This document shows, piece by piece, positions 43,467 through 52,625 of a stretch of DNA of 64,000 nt. Position 1 is the first letter of the stretch. Each line of letters opens with the position of its first letter. The DNA is from Mobilitalea torta (GTDB taxonomy: Bacteria; Bacillota; Clostridia; Lachnospirales; Lachnospiraceae): contig NZ_JBNPXH010000005.1 of the NCBI RefSeq assembly GCF_050433395.1, positions 282,921-346,920 on the forward strand. The letters are read 5' to 3'. The translations under genes were made by a program, and so were the position numbers. Under the pieces are notes generated by a model, which worked only from the letters and a program-made list of their open reading frames with translations, had not been told where the DNA came from and did no database searches.

Positions 43467-45716
43467 ATGAAGAATACAATGGATCAAATTATACAGATGG
43501 ATTTTTCCGAGGAAATGAAAAACAGCTTCCGTGATTATGCCATGAGCGTTATTATTGCCCGGGCTCTGCCGGACGTACGCGACGGTCTGAAGCCGGTGCA
43601 AAGACGCATTCTCTATTCTATGATAGAACTGGGCCTGGATCCTTCCAAGCCCCACAGAAAGAGCGCCCGTATCGTCGGTGATACCATGGGTAAATACCAC
43701 CCCCATGGGGACAGCTCCATTTATGATGCCCTGGTACATATGTCCGAGGACTTTTCTATGATGCTTCCCCTGGTAGATGGGCACGGGAACTTCGGTTCCA
43801 TCGACGGAGACGGTGCCGCCGCCATGCGTTATACCGAGGCCAGACTGTCCCCCGGCTCCATGGCCCTGCTGGATCACCTGGAAAAGGGGTTGATCGACTT
43901 CATTCCTAATTTTGACGACAGCGAGAAAGAACCCACGGTTCTCCCTGCCATGGTTCCAAATCTTCTGATCAACGGAACCACAGGTATTGCCGTCGGTATG
44001 GCTACCAACATTCCTCCCCATAACCCGGATGAAGTCATTGACGGCGTTATATCCTATATGGACAATCCGAACATTACGGTACAGAAGCTGATGGATCATA
44101 TCCCGGCCCCCGACTTTCCTACCGGCGGCATCATTACCAACCAGAATGATCTCCTTGCCCTTTATGAGACCGGCGAAGGCAGAATCCGTATCCGTTCCAA
44201 GGTAGAGATTGAAAATGGGGAGAACGGACGCAAAAATATTATTATTACGGAGATTCCCTACACCATTACAGGAAACAAAACTAAGCTGGTGGAGGAGCTG
44301 GCCTCCTTAATCAAGGACAAGATATTTGAAGAAATCTATGATGTACGGGACGAATCCTCCAAAGAGGGAATCCGGATCGTCATCGAGGTGAAGAAGGATC
44401 GGGATCTTAATAATCTTCTGAACGGCCTTTATAAAAAAACCTCCATGGAGGGTACCTATTCCGTCAATCTTCTTGCGATAAAGGACCAGCAGCCCATCGT
44501 ATTCAACCTGAAAAGCCTGATTGCCGAATTTGTAGATTTTCAGGTCTCCCTGTATACCAAGGAATATGAATACCTCCTGGACAAGGCCTTAAAGCGCCTT
44601 GAGATCGTGGGTGGTCTGATTAAGGCTACGGATATTATTGATCTGATCATAGAGATTTTAAGAGGGAGCTCTTCCATTAAACAGGCCAGAACCTGTCTCA
44701 TGGAGGGAAACACCGAGGGCATCAAATTCAAAACCGATGACTCCCGGAAAGAGGCCTCCCGACTTGATTTCACAGAGCGCCAGGCAGATGCCATCCTCTC
44801 CATGCAGCTCAGTAAATTAATCGGACTGGAGATTCTGAAGCTTCATGAGGAAAACGATTCTCTCGGCAGTTCCATTGAGGAGTACCGCAAGATACTGGCG
44901 GATACCAGAGAGCTGTATAAAGTGATTAAGAATCGTCTGAAAGAGTATAAGAAGCTGTTCCACCGGCCCCGGAAAACCATGCTTGCCAATGCCGCCCTCG
45001 CCGACTATGTGGAGGAGGTTAAGATCGAGGATATCTATGTGTTAATTGACCGCTTCGGCTATTGCAAATCCATTGACACGGCCAGCTATTCCAGAGCGGC
45101 GGAGGATAGTCTGAAGGAATTCCCCCATATTATTATGATGAAGAACACGGACCGCCTCTGTGTATTCACAGCAGAGGGGAATATGTACCAGGTGAAGGCA
45201 GAGGCCATTCCAAGGTGCAAGCTGAAGGATAAGGGTGTTCTAATTCATACCCTGTGTAAGCTGAACAAAGAAAATGTCATCCTATATGCCTCCTTTGAGC
45301 AGCTGTTCGAATCCCAGCTTTTGTTTATCACCCGGTCCGGATATATCAAGCAGGTATCCGGTGTGGAATTTGAAACCAACCGTTCGCAGATCGCTTCTAC
45401 CAAGCTGGAGGAGCAGGATGAGGTTGTAGCCGTCAGCCTCTTATCCGCCCATGAAATTCTGGAAGGCAGTCAGAAGGTAATCCTTCTCACAGACAAAGGG
45501 CTTTCCCTGGGCTTCCCCCTCTCCGAGGTCAGCGAATTAAAGAAAGCCAGCCGGGGCGTTAAAGCCATCTCCCTTGAGAAAAATGATTTTGTATGTTATG
45601 CTACCGCTCTGAACCAGAACGCAGAAAGCTTCCAGTATAACGATAAAGTTCTGAGCGCAAAGAAGGTCCGGATGAGAAAACGCGGAGACAAGGGACAAAA
45701 AGCCGTATTAAATTAA
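43467..45716 (+). CDS. parC: Type IIA topoisomerase subunit A (ParC-like)
   Basis: The protein has 749 residues. The quinolone-resistance region with HPHGDSSIYDALV (near residue 75) and the catalytic Tyr in MRYTEARLS (near 120) are present. The C-terminal pinwheel lacks a clear GyrA box (QRRGGKG), favouring topoisomerase IV over gyrase. GGAGG lies six bases before the ATG. It follows parE by 81 bases; a potential terminator that doubles as operator for the next operon follows the stop. Confidence 0.9.
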   Translation: MKNTMDQIIQMDFSEEMKNSFRDYAMSVIIARALPDVRDGLKPVQRRILYSMIELGLDPSKPHRKSARIVGDTMGKYHPHGDSSIYDALVHMSEDFSMMLPLVDGHGNFGSIDGDGAAAMRYTEARLSPGSMALLDHLEKGLIDFIPNFDDSEKEPTVLPAMVPNLLINGTTGIAVGMATNIPPHNPDEVIDGVISYMDNPNITVQKLMDHIPAPDFPTGGIITNQNDLLALYETGEGRIRIRSKVEIENGENGRKNIIITEIPYTITGNKTKLVEELASLIKDKIFEEIYDVRDESSKEGIRIVIEVKKDRDLNNLLNGLYKKTSMEGTYSVNLLAIKDQQPIVFNLKSLIAEFVDFQVSLYTKEYEYLLDKALKRLEIVGGLIKATDIIDLIIEILRGSSSIKQARTCLMEGNTEGIKFKTDDSRKEASRLDFTERQADAILSMQLSKLIGLEILKLHEENDSLGSSIEEYRKILADTRELYKVIKNRLKEYKKLFHRPRKTMLANAALADYVEEVKIEDIYVLIDRFGYCKSIDTASYSRAAEDSLKEFPHIIMMKNTDRLCVFTAEGNMYQVKAEAIPRCKLKDKGVLIHTLCKLNKENVILYASFEQLFESQLLFITRSGYIKQVSGVEFETNRSQIASTKLEEQDEVVAVSLLSAHEILEGSQKVILLTDKGLSLGFPLSEVSELKKASRGVKAISLEKNDFVCYATALNQNAESFQYNDKVLSAKKVRMRKRGDKGQKAVLN

Positions 45717-45732
45717 ACTTAAAAGAAAAGTC

Positions 45733-45761
45733 TTGACAAGACTGTATATATACTGTATATA
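45733..45761 (+). promoter_or_regulatory. Promoter of the Ytr-like ABC operon
   Basis: TTGACA (45733-45738), 17 bases, TATATA (45756-45761), inside the inverted repeat that is the likely GntR operator. Confidence 0.78.
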
Positions 45762-45787
45762 TTAATATGAACAGTATATATACAGTC
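45740..45787. promoter_or_regulatory. GntR (YtrA-type) operator that can also fold as a terminator
   Basis: GACTGTATATATACTGT (45740-45756) and ACAGTATATATACAGTC (45771-45787) are a perfect 17-bp inverted repeat. It spans the promoter spacer and -10 region, fitting repression by the GntR regulator in this operon. It is followed by seven T, so in an RNA coming from parC it could act as a terminator. Confidence 0.75.
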
Positions 45788-45817
45788 TTTTTTTGCGGAC
45801 CAGATGGGAGGAACCTT

Positions 45818-46714
45818 ATGATCAACTGCATTTGCGTAGAACACATGACAAAGTCTTTTGACTCCTTTCAATTAGAGGATATCCACTTCTCCATGAAGCC
45901 GGGTTATGTGCTGGGGCTGATTGGAAGAAACGGAGCGGGCAAGACTACGTTACTCAATACAATTATAGGATTATGGGCACCGGAGAAAGGGCGGATTCTG
46001 ATCGGTGACTATGACAGAGCCGAAGAGCCGGTTCCCTCAAAGGAAATCATTGCATTTGTCACAGATGAATGCATCCTCCCCAAAGGAATGACTCCCAATA
46101 CCGCCGGGAAGCTATTCCGAAGCATGTACACCGGATTTCACTATGAGCATTATAAGAGGCTATGCCGGCGGTTCTCCCTTCCCATGCATAAAACAGTCAA
46201 AAGAATGTCAAAGGGAATGGTAATTAAGCTTCAGATCGCCTTAGCCTTCAGCCGGGAAGCAAAGCTGTATGTCTTTGACGAACCCTCCGCCGGGCTGGAC
46301 CCTGTATTTCGTAAAGAATTTATCGACATTATCTTCGACCTGATCCAGGATCAAACCAAGTCTGTCATTTTCTCCACCCACTTAACCGATGAGCTGGACC
46401 GGATTGCAGATAATATTCTTTTTCTGGAGGGCGGAAAGCAATTGCTTTTTGAACAAAAAGAAGAGCTTATCAGCCGTTACCGACTGCTTCGCGGGCCGCG
46501 AGACCGCATCGAGGAATTCCATGAATATATTCTGGGAAGGCGCTTCACTGAAAACAGCTGTGAAGCCTTGGTCACAACCACAGGCTGCAGCTCCGCCGTG
46601 GAAGGCAATCCCCTCCCCGGAACATCGCAAGGAGAGCTGCAGATATCAATCCCCACAATCGAAGATATCATGTATTACCTGCTAAAGGGAAAGAGGGATA
46701 AGTATGCGGTGTAA
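45818..46714 (+). CDS. ABC transporter ATP-binding protein (YtrB-like)
   Basis: The protein has 298 residues. Walker A GRNGAGKTTLLN (near residue 38), a modified signature MSKGMVIKLQ (near 133), and Walker B YVFDEPSAGLDP (near 155) are clear. The start at 45818 follows GGGAGGA; the frame upstream runs through the operator and was rejected. Its end overlaps the membrane gene. In Bacillus the related ytr operon responds to wall-active antibiotics; the substrate here is unknown. Confidence 0.88.
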   Translation: MINCICVEHMTKSFDSFQLEDIHFSMKPGYVLGLIGRNGAGKTTLLNTIIGLWAPEKGRILIGDYDRAEEPVPSKEIIAFVTDECILPKGMTPNTAGKLFRSMYTGFHYEHYKRLCRRFSLPMHKTVKRMSKGMVIKLQIALAFSREAKLYVFDEPSAGLDPVFRKEFIDIIFDLIQDQTKSVIFSTHLTDELDRIADNILFLEGGKQLLFEQKEELISRYRLLRGPRDRIEEFHEYILGRRFTENSCEALVTTTGCSSAVEGNPLPGTSQGELQISIPTIEDIMYYLLKGKRDKYAV

Positions 46715-47354
46715 AATATTGCATTTATTAATAGCAGATGCCCGGGTAGGCTTTCGGGAAGGATGGCTTTTCCTGTACCTGATTGTACCGGCTTTTCTCT
46801 CAAGCCTGGTATTTCTTTCCGACAACCCGTATACCTACCTGTATCTCATCATAATTCTCCTCTCCCTGTTAATACCCCAGCTTCCGAAATTGCTCTATGT
46901 GCTGCCGCTGGACAATAAGACCCTCCGCCGCTACCTTCATCTGCGCTGTCTTCTTACCGCATTGCTGATGCTGAGCACCGGAGGAATCTTTACCCTCATA
47001 TCCCGTCTGGATTCGATTCCCCGCCTGGAGCAGGGCTGGCAAATGATCAGCCTCTTCGCCCAGCTTTGCCTGATGATGGGCTTGTACCATACAAAAACAA
47101 AAAAAAGACACAGGGCATTGATCTATTCCCTTTGCTGCATATTAATTCTTGGAAATATAGTGAACTTCCTGCTTGTGCCCGGCTTTTCATTGCAGATGGT
47201 CATCAGCACCGGGTTCCTTCTGGCATCCGAACTGCTTCTCTTCTTCTGTCTGAGAAGCTTCCGCCTGGGTAATTATACCGAACCCTTTTATGGATATATA
47301 AGCCTCAGTAAAAACCCCCGCCCCAAAAAACAGGAAGGGGGCGGACAGTCATGA
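46704..47354 (+). CDS. Membrane component of the Ytr-like transporter
   Basis: The protein has 216 residues with about five to six hydrophobic helices and a hydrophilic tail. It overlaps the ATPase gene by 11 bases upstream and the regulator gene by 4 bases downstream, so translation is coupled. No named family motif; the partner role is inferred from position and topology. Confidence 0.75.
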   Translation: MRCKILHLLIADARVGFREGWLFLYLIVPAFLSSLVFLSDNPYTYLYLIIILLSLLIPQLPKLLYVLPLDNKTLRRYLHLRCLLTALLMLSTGGIFTLISRLDSIPRLEQGWQMISLFAQLCLMMGLYHTKTKKRHRALIYSLCCILILGNIVNFLLVPGFSLQMVISTGFLLASELLLFFCLRSFRLGNYTEPFYGYISLSKNPRPKKQEGGGQS

Positions 47355-47734
47355 ACCTGATGATTTCAAACACCAGCCATCTGGCTATCTATGAGCAGAT
47401 TATGGAACAGATCAAGGACGCAATTATTAAGCAGGAGCTCCGGGCGGATGAAGCGCTTCCTTCTATCCGCAGCCTTGCGCGGGATCTGCAGATCAGTGTC
47501 ATTACCACCAGCCGGGCCTATGAGGAACTGCAGGCAGAGGGACTGATCTACTCCCTTCCCGGTAAAGGCTTCTATGTCAGCCCCTTCAAGACGGAGCTGC
47601 TGAAGGAAAAGAAAATACAGGCGCTGGAGGATCAGATGCTGGAGCTGATACGGCAGTGTAAAAGCGCCAATCTGGCCAGGGAAGACATGATTACTATGAT
47701 CCGTCTTTTATATGATAATGAACAGGAGGCATGA
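47351..47734 (+). CDS. GntR family regulator (YtrA subfamily)
   Basis: The protein has 127 residues: a winged helix (LPSIRSLARDLQISVITTSR, then AEGLIYSLPGKGFYV) followed by a short dimerisation helix, the compact YtrA layout without a ligand domain. It most likely binds the 17-bp inverted repeat upstream of its own operon. It is unusual in lying third in the operon rather than first. A second ATG nine bases in is possible. Confidence 0.92.
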   Translation: MNLMISNTSHLAIYEQIMEQIKDAIIKQELRADEALPSIRSLARDLQISVITTSRAYEELQAEGLIYSLPGKGFYVSPFKTELLKEKKIQALEDQMLELIRQCKSANLAREDMITMIRLLYDNEQEA

Positions 47735-47736
47735 TG

Positions 47737-48621
47737 ATGCGGGAAATACCGGCTTTGGAGATTAAGGGTCTTACGAAGAAATGGGATCATTTTTCCCTGG
47801 AGGACATTGAGCTGTCCCTTCCGGAGGGCTATATTATGGGGTTGATCGGGAAAAACGGCGCCGGTAAGACCACCTTGATACACTGTATCCTGAACGCTGT
47901 CCGTAAAAGCAGGGGACGCATACGGATTAACGGCATGGATTGCCGCAGCCTGGAGGCGAAGGAATCCCTTGGCTTTGTTCTGGATTCCGGTCCCTTTTTT
48001 GATTATAAATCATTGGCGGACAACGCCAGGCTCTTCGGTAAATTCTATCCCAAATGGAAGGAATCCGTGTTTGTCCGATACCTTCATGATTTTGAGCTGA
48101 ACGGAGCCGCCCTTTATAAGGATCTCAGCAAGGGAATGAAGATCCGCTTTCAATTCGCCTTCGCCCTGAGCCATGAACCGCGGCTGCTGATCATGGATGA
48201 GCCCACCGGCGGTATGGACCCAATATTCCGCAGGGATTTCTACGGTATACTCCAGGACTTCATCAGTGAAACCAACGCATCCGTATTGATTTCCACTCAT
48301 ATCACGGGAGATTTGGACCGGGTAGCAGACTTTATTATGATGCTGGATAACGGCAAACTGGTTTTTAATATGACTCGCGAGGAACTCATTGACCGTTATC
48401 CTCTTCTCAGGGGAAGGAAAGAGGATTTACCCCTGATCCGGAAAGGCAGTCCCATGCGGATTCGCAAGACGGCAGCCGGCTTTGAGACCATACTGAAGGA
48501 TACCTCCTTTTTAGGCTCTAATGCTGAACTGAGGGACAGATTATCCCTTTCCCGTCCTAATCTTGAAGAAATCATGTATTATTTTTCAGAGCCCATGCTC
48601 TATGATGGAGGAAACCTATGA
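47737..48621 (+). CDS. Second ABC transporter ATP-binding protein
   Basis: The protein has about 294 residues. Walker A GKNGAGKTTLIH, signature LSKGMKIRFQ, and Walker B LIMDEPTGGMDP are present. Three ATGs in a row follow AGGAGG; the third is best spaced and was chosen. It is similar to the first ATPase of the operon along its length, suggesting duplication, and overlaps the next gene by four bases. Confidence 0.88.
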   Translation: MREIPALEIKGLTKKWDHFSLEDIELSLPEGYIMGLIGKNGAGKTTLIHCILNAVRKSRGRIRINGMDCRSLEAKESLGFVLDSGPFFDYKSLADNARLFGKFYPKWKESVFVRYLHDFELNGAALYKDLSKGMKIRFQFAFALSHEPRLLIMDEPTGGMDPIFRRDFYGILQDFISETNASVLISTHITGDLDRVADFIMMLDNGKLVFNMTREELIDRYPLLRGRKEDLPLIRKGSPMRIRKTAAGFETILKDTSFLGSNAELRDRLSLSRPNLEEIMYYFSEPMLYDGGNL

Positions 48622-49079
48622 AGAGAAACACCGTTATGCAATTTGAGTTTGATAAGGAAATTTACACAGCAAACGATACGGTACTGGTTGGCTTTGCTCT
48701 TCCGAATATCCTGTATTTCATAGCCATGCTCTTTGGCTGCATCATGCCTCTGGGAGTAACCATAGGCTTGTGCACCGGCATATCCATCTGGGTAGCCATC
48801 CTCCAATTATCAAAAATCGCCTTTATAATGCAGGCCTCCGGTTGGAAAAGTGTCGCCGCCCTGCTGAAATTCTATCCGACAAAAAAGCATACGGTGCGCG
48901 TCAGCAGGTATACCCTGCTTTTTCGCAGTATGCTTTTAGAGTTGATATTAACAGGTCTTCCCATGATCCTGTTTTTTTACTGGTTCAATATCATAAGGTT
49001 CACCATTGCATTATTCACTGTGGCCGTCACCATGACCGTCATCTACATCCTGGGCGTGGAGCTGTCCCTGTCCCGTTGA
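48618..49079 (+). CDS. Second membrane protein of the Ytr-like operon
   Basis: The protein has 153 residues with four hydrophobic helices. GGAGG lies before its start, which overlaps the ATPase stop. It probably forms the membrane part for the second ATPase. No family name could be given. Confidence 0.72.
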   Translation: MKRNTVMQFEFDKEIYTANDTVLVGFALPNILYFIAMLFGCIMPLGVTIGLCTGISIWVAILQLSKIAFIMQASGWKSVAALLKFYPTKKHTVRVSRYTLLFRSMLLELILTGLPMILFFYWFNIIRFTIALFTVAVTMTVIYILGVELSLSR

Positions 49080-49122
49080 AGAAAAATCGCATAGGGATAG
49101 GCTGGTTCGTCCGTGAAAGGCT

Positions 49123-49824
49123 TTAGTGGTCTTCGGATCCCTGACCGTAATAGGCATTGGCTCCATGTTTTCTGAAATAATGCTTGTCCAGCAGGTACTG
49201 GGACACCCTGGGAACTCTGGGGTTTAGGGTCATGGTCTTGTAGGCCATCTCTGCCACCTTATCCATAACCACCGTATTATATACAGATCCGGCAGGTGTC
49301 TTTCCCCAGGCAAAGGGACCGTGGTTCTTCACCAGGATACCCGGAATGGCCATAGGATCATTATCACCTATGGTCTCAATAATTACCTTGCCCGTGTTCA
49401 GCTCATAGGCTTCTTCTATCTCCTCCTGCGTCAGTTCGCGGGTACAGGGGATATCCCCATAGAAATAGTCCGCATGTGTCGTGCCAAAGGCCGGGATCGC
49501 CATTCCGGCCTGGGCAAAGGTAACCGTCCAGGTAGAATGAGTATGCACCACACCGCCGATTGCCGGATACTTCTTGTATAATTCCAGGTGGGTGGCGGTA
49601 TCGGAGGAGGGCTTGTAATGTCCTTCTGCCACATTCCCCTCCAGGTCCACAACCACCATATCCTCCGGCTTCATTTCGTCATATTCCACTCCGCTGGGCT
49701 TGATCACTACCAGCTGCTTCTCCCGGTCAATACCGCTTACATTTCCCCAGGTATAGATTACCATGCCCCTCTGCTGTAATTCCATATTAGCATCATATAC
49801 TTCTTTTTTTAATTGTTCTAACAA
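49123..49824 (-). CDS. araD: L-ribulose-5-phosphate 4-epimerase
   Basis: The protein has 233 residues. The zinc ligands in VVHTHSTWT (near residue 95) and VKNHGPFAWG (near 170) and the TWGNVSGID substrate loop match class II aldolase/AraD enzymes, which make D-xylulose 5-phosphate from L-ribulose 5-phosphate in arabinose use. It starts with TTG, with GGAGG eight bases before it. No other ara genes are in the window, so an L-fuculose or related sugar-phosphate role is possible. Confidence 0.88.
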   Translation of the reverse strand: MLEQLKKEVYDANMELQQRGMVIYTWGNVSGIDREKQLVVIKPSGVEYDEMKPEDMVVVDLEGNVAEGHYKPSSDTATHLELYKKYPAIGGVVHTHSTWTVTFAQAGMAIPAFGTTHADYFYGDIPCTRELTQEEIEEAYELNTGKVIIETIGDNDPMAIPGILVKNHGPFAWGKTPAGSVYNTVVMDKVAEMAYKTMTLNPRVPRVSQYLLDKHYFRKHGANAYYGQGSEDH

Positions 49825-49872
49825 TTCTTCTGCCTCCGTTCTTTTCCATATAAATGAAATCCAGTGCCTATC

Positions 49873-51180
49873 CTACTCCCATTCAATCGTAGCAGGGGGC
49901 TTGGGTGACAGATCATAGCAGACCCTGTTGACTCCGGGCACTTCCTTGAGAATCCGGTTAGTGATCCGAAGAAGCACCGGCCAATCGATCTGTTCCACAT
50001 CGGCAGTCATGGCATCAATGGTGTTGACCGCTCTCAGAATGACCGGATATTCAAAGCTGCGGGCGTTATCCCGCACTCCGACGGACTTAAAATCCGGCAC
50101 GACGGTGAAGTACTGCCATACCTTCTTGTCCAGCCCTGCCTTGGCAAATTCCTCACGCAGAATGGCATCGGACTCTCTAACGCATTCCAGGCGATCCGGA
50201 GTAATAGCTCCGAGACAGCGCACACCCAGACCGGGACCCGGAAACGGCTGGCGGTACACCATCTGATCCGGCAGACCCAGTTCCACACCGCAGGCGCGCA
50301 CCTCATCCTTGAACAGCTGCCGCAGCGGCTCTACCAATCGGAATTTCATATCGTCGGGAAGACCGCCCACATTATGATGGGATTTGACCATCTTCGCTGT
50401 CTTGGTGCCGCTCTCCACGATATCCGGGTATATGGTACCCTGTGCCAGATAATCAATTCCCTCCAGCTTGCGGGCCTCTTCTTCAAACACACGGATAAAT
50501 TCCGCTCCGATGATCTTGCGCTTCTCTTCGGGATCGAAGATGCCCTTCAGCTTATTCAAAAACCGTTCGCTTGCATCCACATAAACCAGATTGGCATTCA
50601 GCTGCTTTCCGAAGACCTCCACCACCTGCTCCGGTTCTCCCTTGCGCAGCAAACCATGATTGACATGAACGCAGGTAAGCTGACTGCCAATAGCCTTCAG
50701 CAGCAGTGCCGCAACCACCGAGGAGTCCACTCCCCCGGAAAGGGCAAGCAGAACCTTACTGTCGCCTACCTGGCGGCGTACCAGCTCAATCTGGTCAGCA
50801 ATAAAGTTGGTCATATTCCAGTTAGCCTCAGCCTTACAGCTTCCAAAAACAAAGGAATGCAAAACCCCGGCCATGTCCTTCTCCTCCTCCGGCCAGGATG
50901 GGAGCTTCTCGCCGCCGGGAGCCCGATCATGGGCAACCGCCAGCACTGGGATACCGCACTCGTAGATCTCAGAAGAAACAGAGATTTTCTCTCCGTCAAT
51001 CACGTCATTAGGACCCCCGTTGACGATGATTCCTTTCACATTGGGCAGAGCGGCAAGCTCCGCTGATGAGATATCATGGGGATAGATCTCGCTGTATACA
51101 CCCAGAGAACGCACCGTGCGGGCAACTCCGGTGTTATCTGTGCTGCCCAGATCAAGTATAACAATCATATCCTGTTTCAT
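49873..51180 (-). CDS. GMP synthase paralogue with a truncated, inactive-looking glutaminase domain
   Basis: The protein has 435 residues against about 510 for complete GuaA. The ATP pyrophosphatase domain (ALSGGVDSSVVAALL, VHVNHGLLRKGE) and the C-terminal GMP synthase dimerisation domain (ending KPPATIEWE) are intact. The amidotransferase domain is shortened by about 75 residues: the nucleophile region reads VLAVAHDRAPGG instead of GICYG, and the later His-Glu pair is absent. It could use free ammonia or a partner for nitrogen. A complete guaA lies at 57.6-59.1 kb. The neighbour 55 bases upstream is a CofE-like ligase. The start at 51180 follows AAAGGAA; a start at 51168 is possible. Confidence 0.88.
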   Translation of the reverse strand: MKQDMIVILDLGSTDNTGVARTVRSLGVYSEIYPHDISSAELAALPNVKGIIVNGGPNDVIDGEKISVSSEIYECGIPVLAVAHDRAPGGEKLPSWPEEEKDMAGVLHSFVFGSCKAEANWNMTNFIADQIELVRRQVGDSKVLLALSGGVDSSVVAALLLKAIGSQLTCVHVNHGLLRKGEPEQVVEVFGKQLNANLVYVDASERFLNKLKGIFDPEEKRKIIGAEFIRVFEEEARKLEGIDYLAQGTIYPDIVESGTKTAKMVKSHHNVGGLPDDMKFRLVEPLRQLFKDEVRACGVELGLPDQMVYRQPFPGPGLGVRCLGAITPDRLECVRESDAILREEFAKAGLDKKVWQYFTVVPDFKSVGVRDNARSFEYPVILRAVNTIDAMTADVEQIDWPVLLRITNRILKEVPGVNRVCYDLSPKPPATIEWE

Positions 51181-51235
51181 TTTTATTTTCCTTTCCTCAG
51201 CAGTCAAAGCACCATGTTGACTGCTGCCGTAATCA

Positions 51236-52426
51236 TCAGTTAGTGAAGTTATCAAAATAACCCTGAATGTGTATGATGGGCGTTCCCTTGTCTCCGGAAC
51301 CGCTGGTCAGATCGCTGAGCGAACCGATAAGATCGGTCAGCCGGCGGGGCGTTGTCCCCTGGGAGGCCATATCTCCCACCAGGTTCTCCTTCTTTTCCTT
51401 AATACGGCCCTCAATGGCTTTTTGCAATGCTTCACCGGAAAGGTCGGCAAAATCATTATCCGCCAGATACTTTAGCTTAATTTCATTGGGTGTGCCATCC
51501 AGGCCCGGCGTATTGGCCACCGAAACACAGGGATCGGCCAGCTCCCATATCTTTCCTACCGGATCTTTAAATGCGCCGTCACCGTAGACCATGACTTCAA
51601 TATGTCTTCCCGTTACATCCAGCAGTTTTTTCTGGATTTCCTTTACCAGGGGATCACAATCCCGGGGGAACAGCTTAACCTTGTCCTCTGTTGACTTGTT
51701 CGAGCCCAGCAGGCCGAAACGCTCGTTGAAGCCGCTGCCGTCCACAGAAGAGCTGAGAATGTCATCCATTCCATAGATACGTTCCCCTCCGGCTGCCCCG
51801 AGGATACGCTTTGTGCGTGCACGGGTATGGATATCGCAGCACAGCACATTCTTAGTGTAGGTTAAGATCACCCGCGGATCGTTGGCAAAAATGATCTCGC
51901 ATTCGGCGCCCGCTTCACGGATCAGGTCACCATAATATTGCACATAATCCACTCCCGTGAAAGCATGCTTGTTCTCCCCGAACAATTCCCGGTATTTTTC
52001 CAGGGTAAGTACATCACTGTAAGGGTTTATGCCGCAGGCATCAATCTGATCCAGGGAAACCAGCTCATTGCCTACCTCGTCACTGGGATAGCTCAGCATG
52101 AGCACTATCTTCTTCGCACCCCTGGCTATCCCCCGAAGACAAACTGAAAACCGGTTGCGGGAAAGAATGGGGAAGATAACACCCATGGTCTCACCGCCAA
52201 ATTTACTCTTTACATCTGCCGCAATCGCATCGATGGAGGCATAATTTCCCTGGGCTCTGGCCGCCACCGACTCGGTCACCGAAACAATGTCACGGTCACG
52301 CAGGGAAAAGCCTTCCTGCTTTGCTGCTTCCAGCAGACTGTCTACCACGATTTGAGACAGATCATCGCCCTCCCGGATAATGGGGCAGCGGATTCCTCTG
52401 ACTACAGTACCTATTTTACGTTCCAT
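51236..52426 (-). CDS. CofE-like (coenzyme F420-0 gamma-glutamyl ligase family) protein
   Basis: The protein has 396 residues. SVTESVAARAQGNYA and VYGDGAFKDPVGKIWE-type segments match the CofE/PF01996 amide-ligase family, which joins glutamate through an amide bond using GTP. The host kind is not expected to make F420 and no other F420 genes are near. The start at 52426 follows GGAGA; the frame is open to 52477. It directly precedes the GMP-synthase paralogue, so both may belong to one unknown pathway. Confidence 0.75.
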   Translation of the reverse strand: MERKIGTVVRGIRCPIIREGDDLSQIVVDSLLEAAKQEGFSLRDRDIVSVTESVAARAQGNYASIDAIAADVKSKFGGETMGVIFPILSRNRFSVCLRGIARGAKKIVLMLSYPSDEVGNELVSLDQIDACGINPYSDVLTLEKYRELFGENKHAFTGVDYVQYYGDLIREAGAECEIIFANDPRVILTYTKNVLCCDIHTRARTKRILGAAGGERIYGMDDILSSSVDGSGFNERFGLLGSNKSTEDKVKLFPRDCDPLVKEIQKKLLDVTGRHIEVMVYGDGAFKDPVGKIWELADPCVSVANTPGLDGTPNEIKLKYLADNDFADLSGEALQKAIEGRIKEKKENLVGDMASQGTTPRRLTDLIGSLSDLTSGSGDKGTPIIHIQGYFDNFTN

Positions 52427-52465
52427 TGCATTATCTCCAGACTTTAATAAAATTTTTACATAGCT

Positions 52466-52556
52466 ATTATAATACAAACCCTACCCATAGGGGAAGCAAA
52501 ATCGAAAAATAGAGATCACTGATTATAGTTATAATACGAATCAGCGTATGACGCAA
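52466..52556 (-). promoter_or_regulatory. Promoter region of the CofE-like/GMP-synthase paralogue pair
   Basis: Minus-strand TTGCGT (52556-52551), 17 bases, TATAAC (52533-52528) is one candidate. A second TATAAT (52471-52466), closer to the gene, lacks a good -35. No purine riboswitch fold was seen here. Confidence 0.45.
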
Positions 52557-52625
52557 GGTATGAATTTTTTTCACCGCTTAATAAATTCCCATTACCGGTC
52601 TTGACAACAGCTTTACCTGGTAGGA

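Noticed and set aside
42846..44099. 417-residue open frame antisense to the parE/parC junction
   Set aside because: It runs opposite to two clearly real genes and its translation has no recognisable domain or ribosome site; it is a shadow of their codon pattern.
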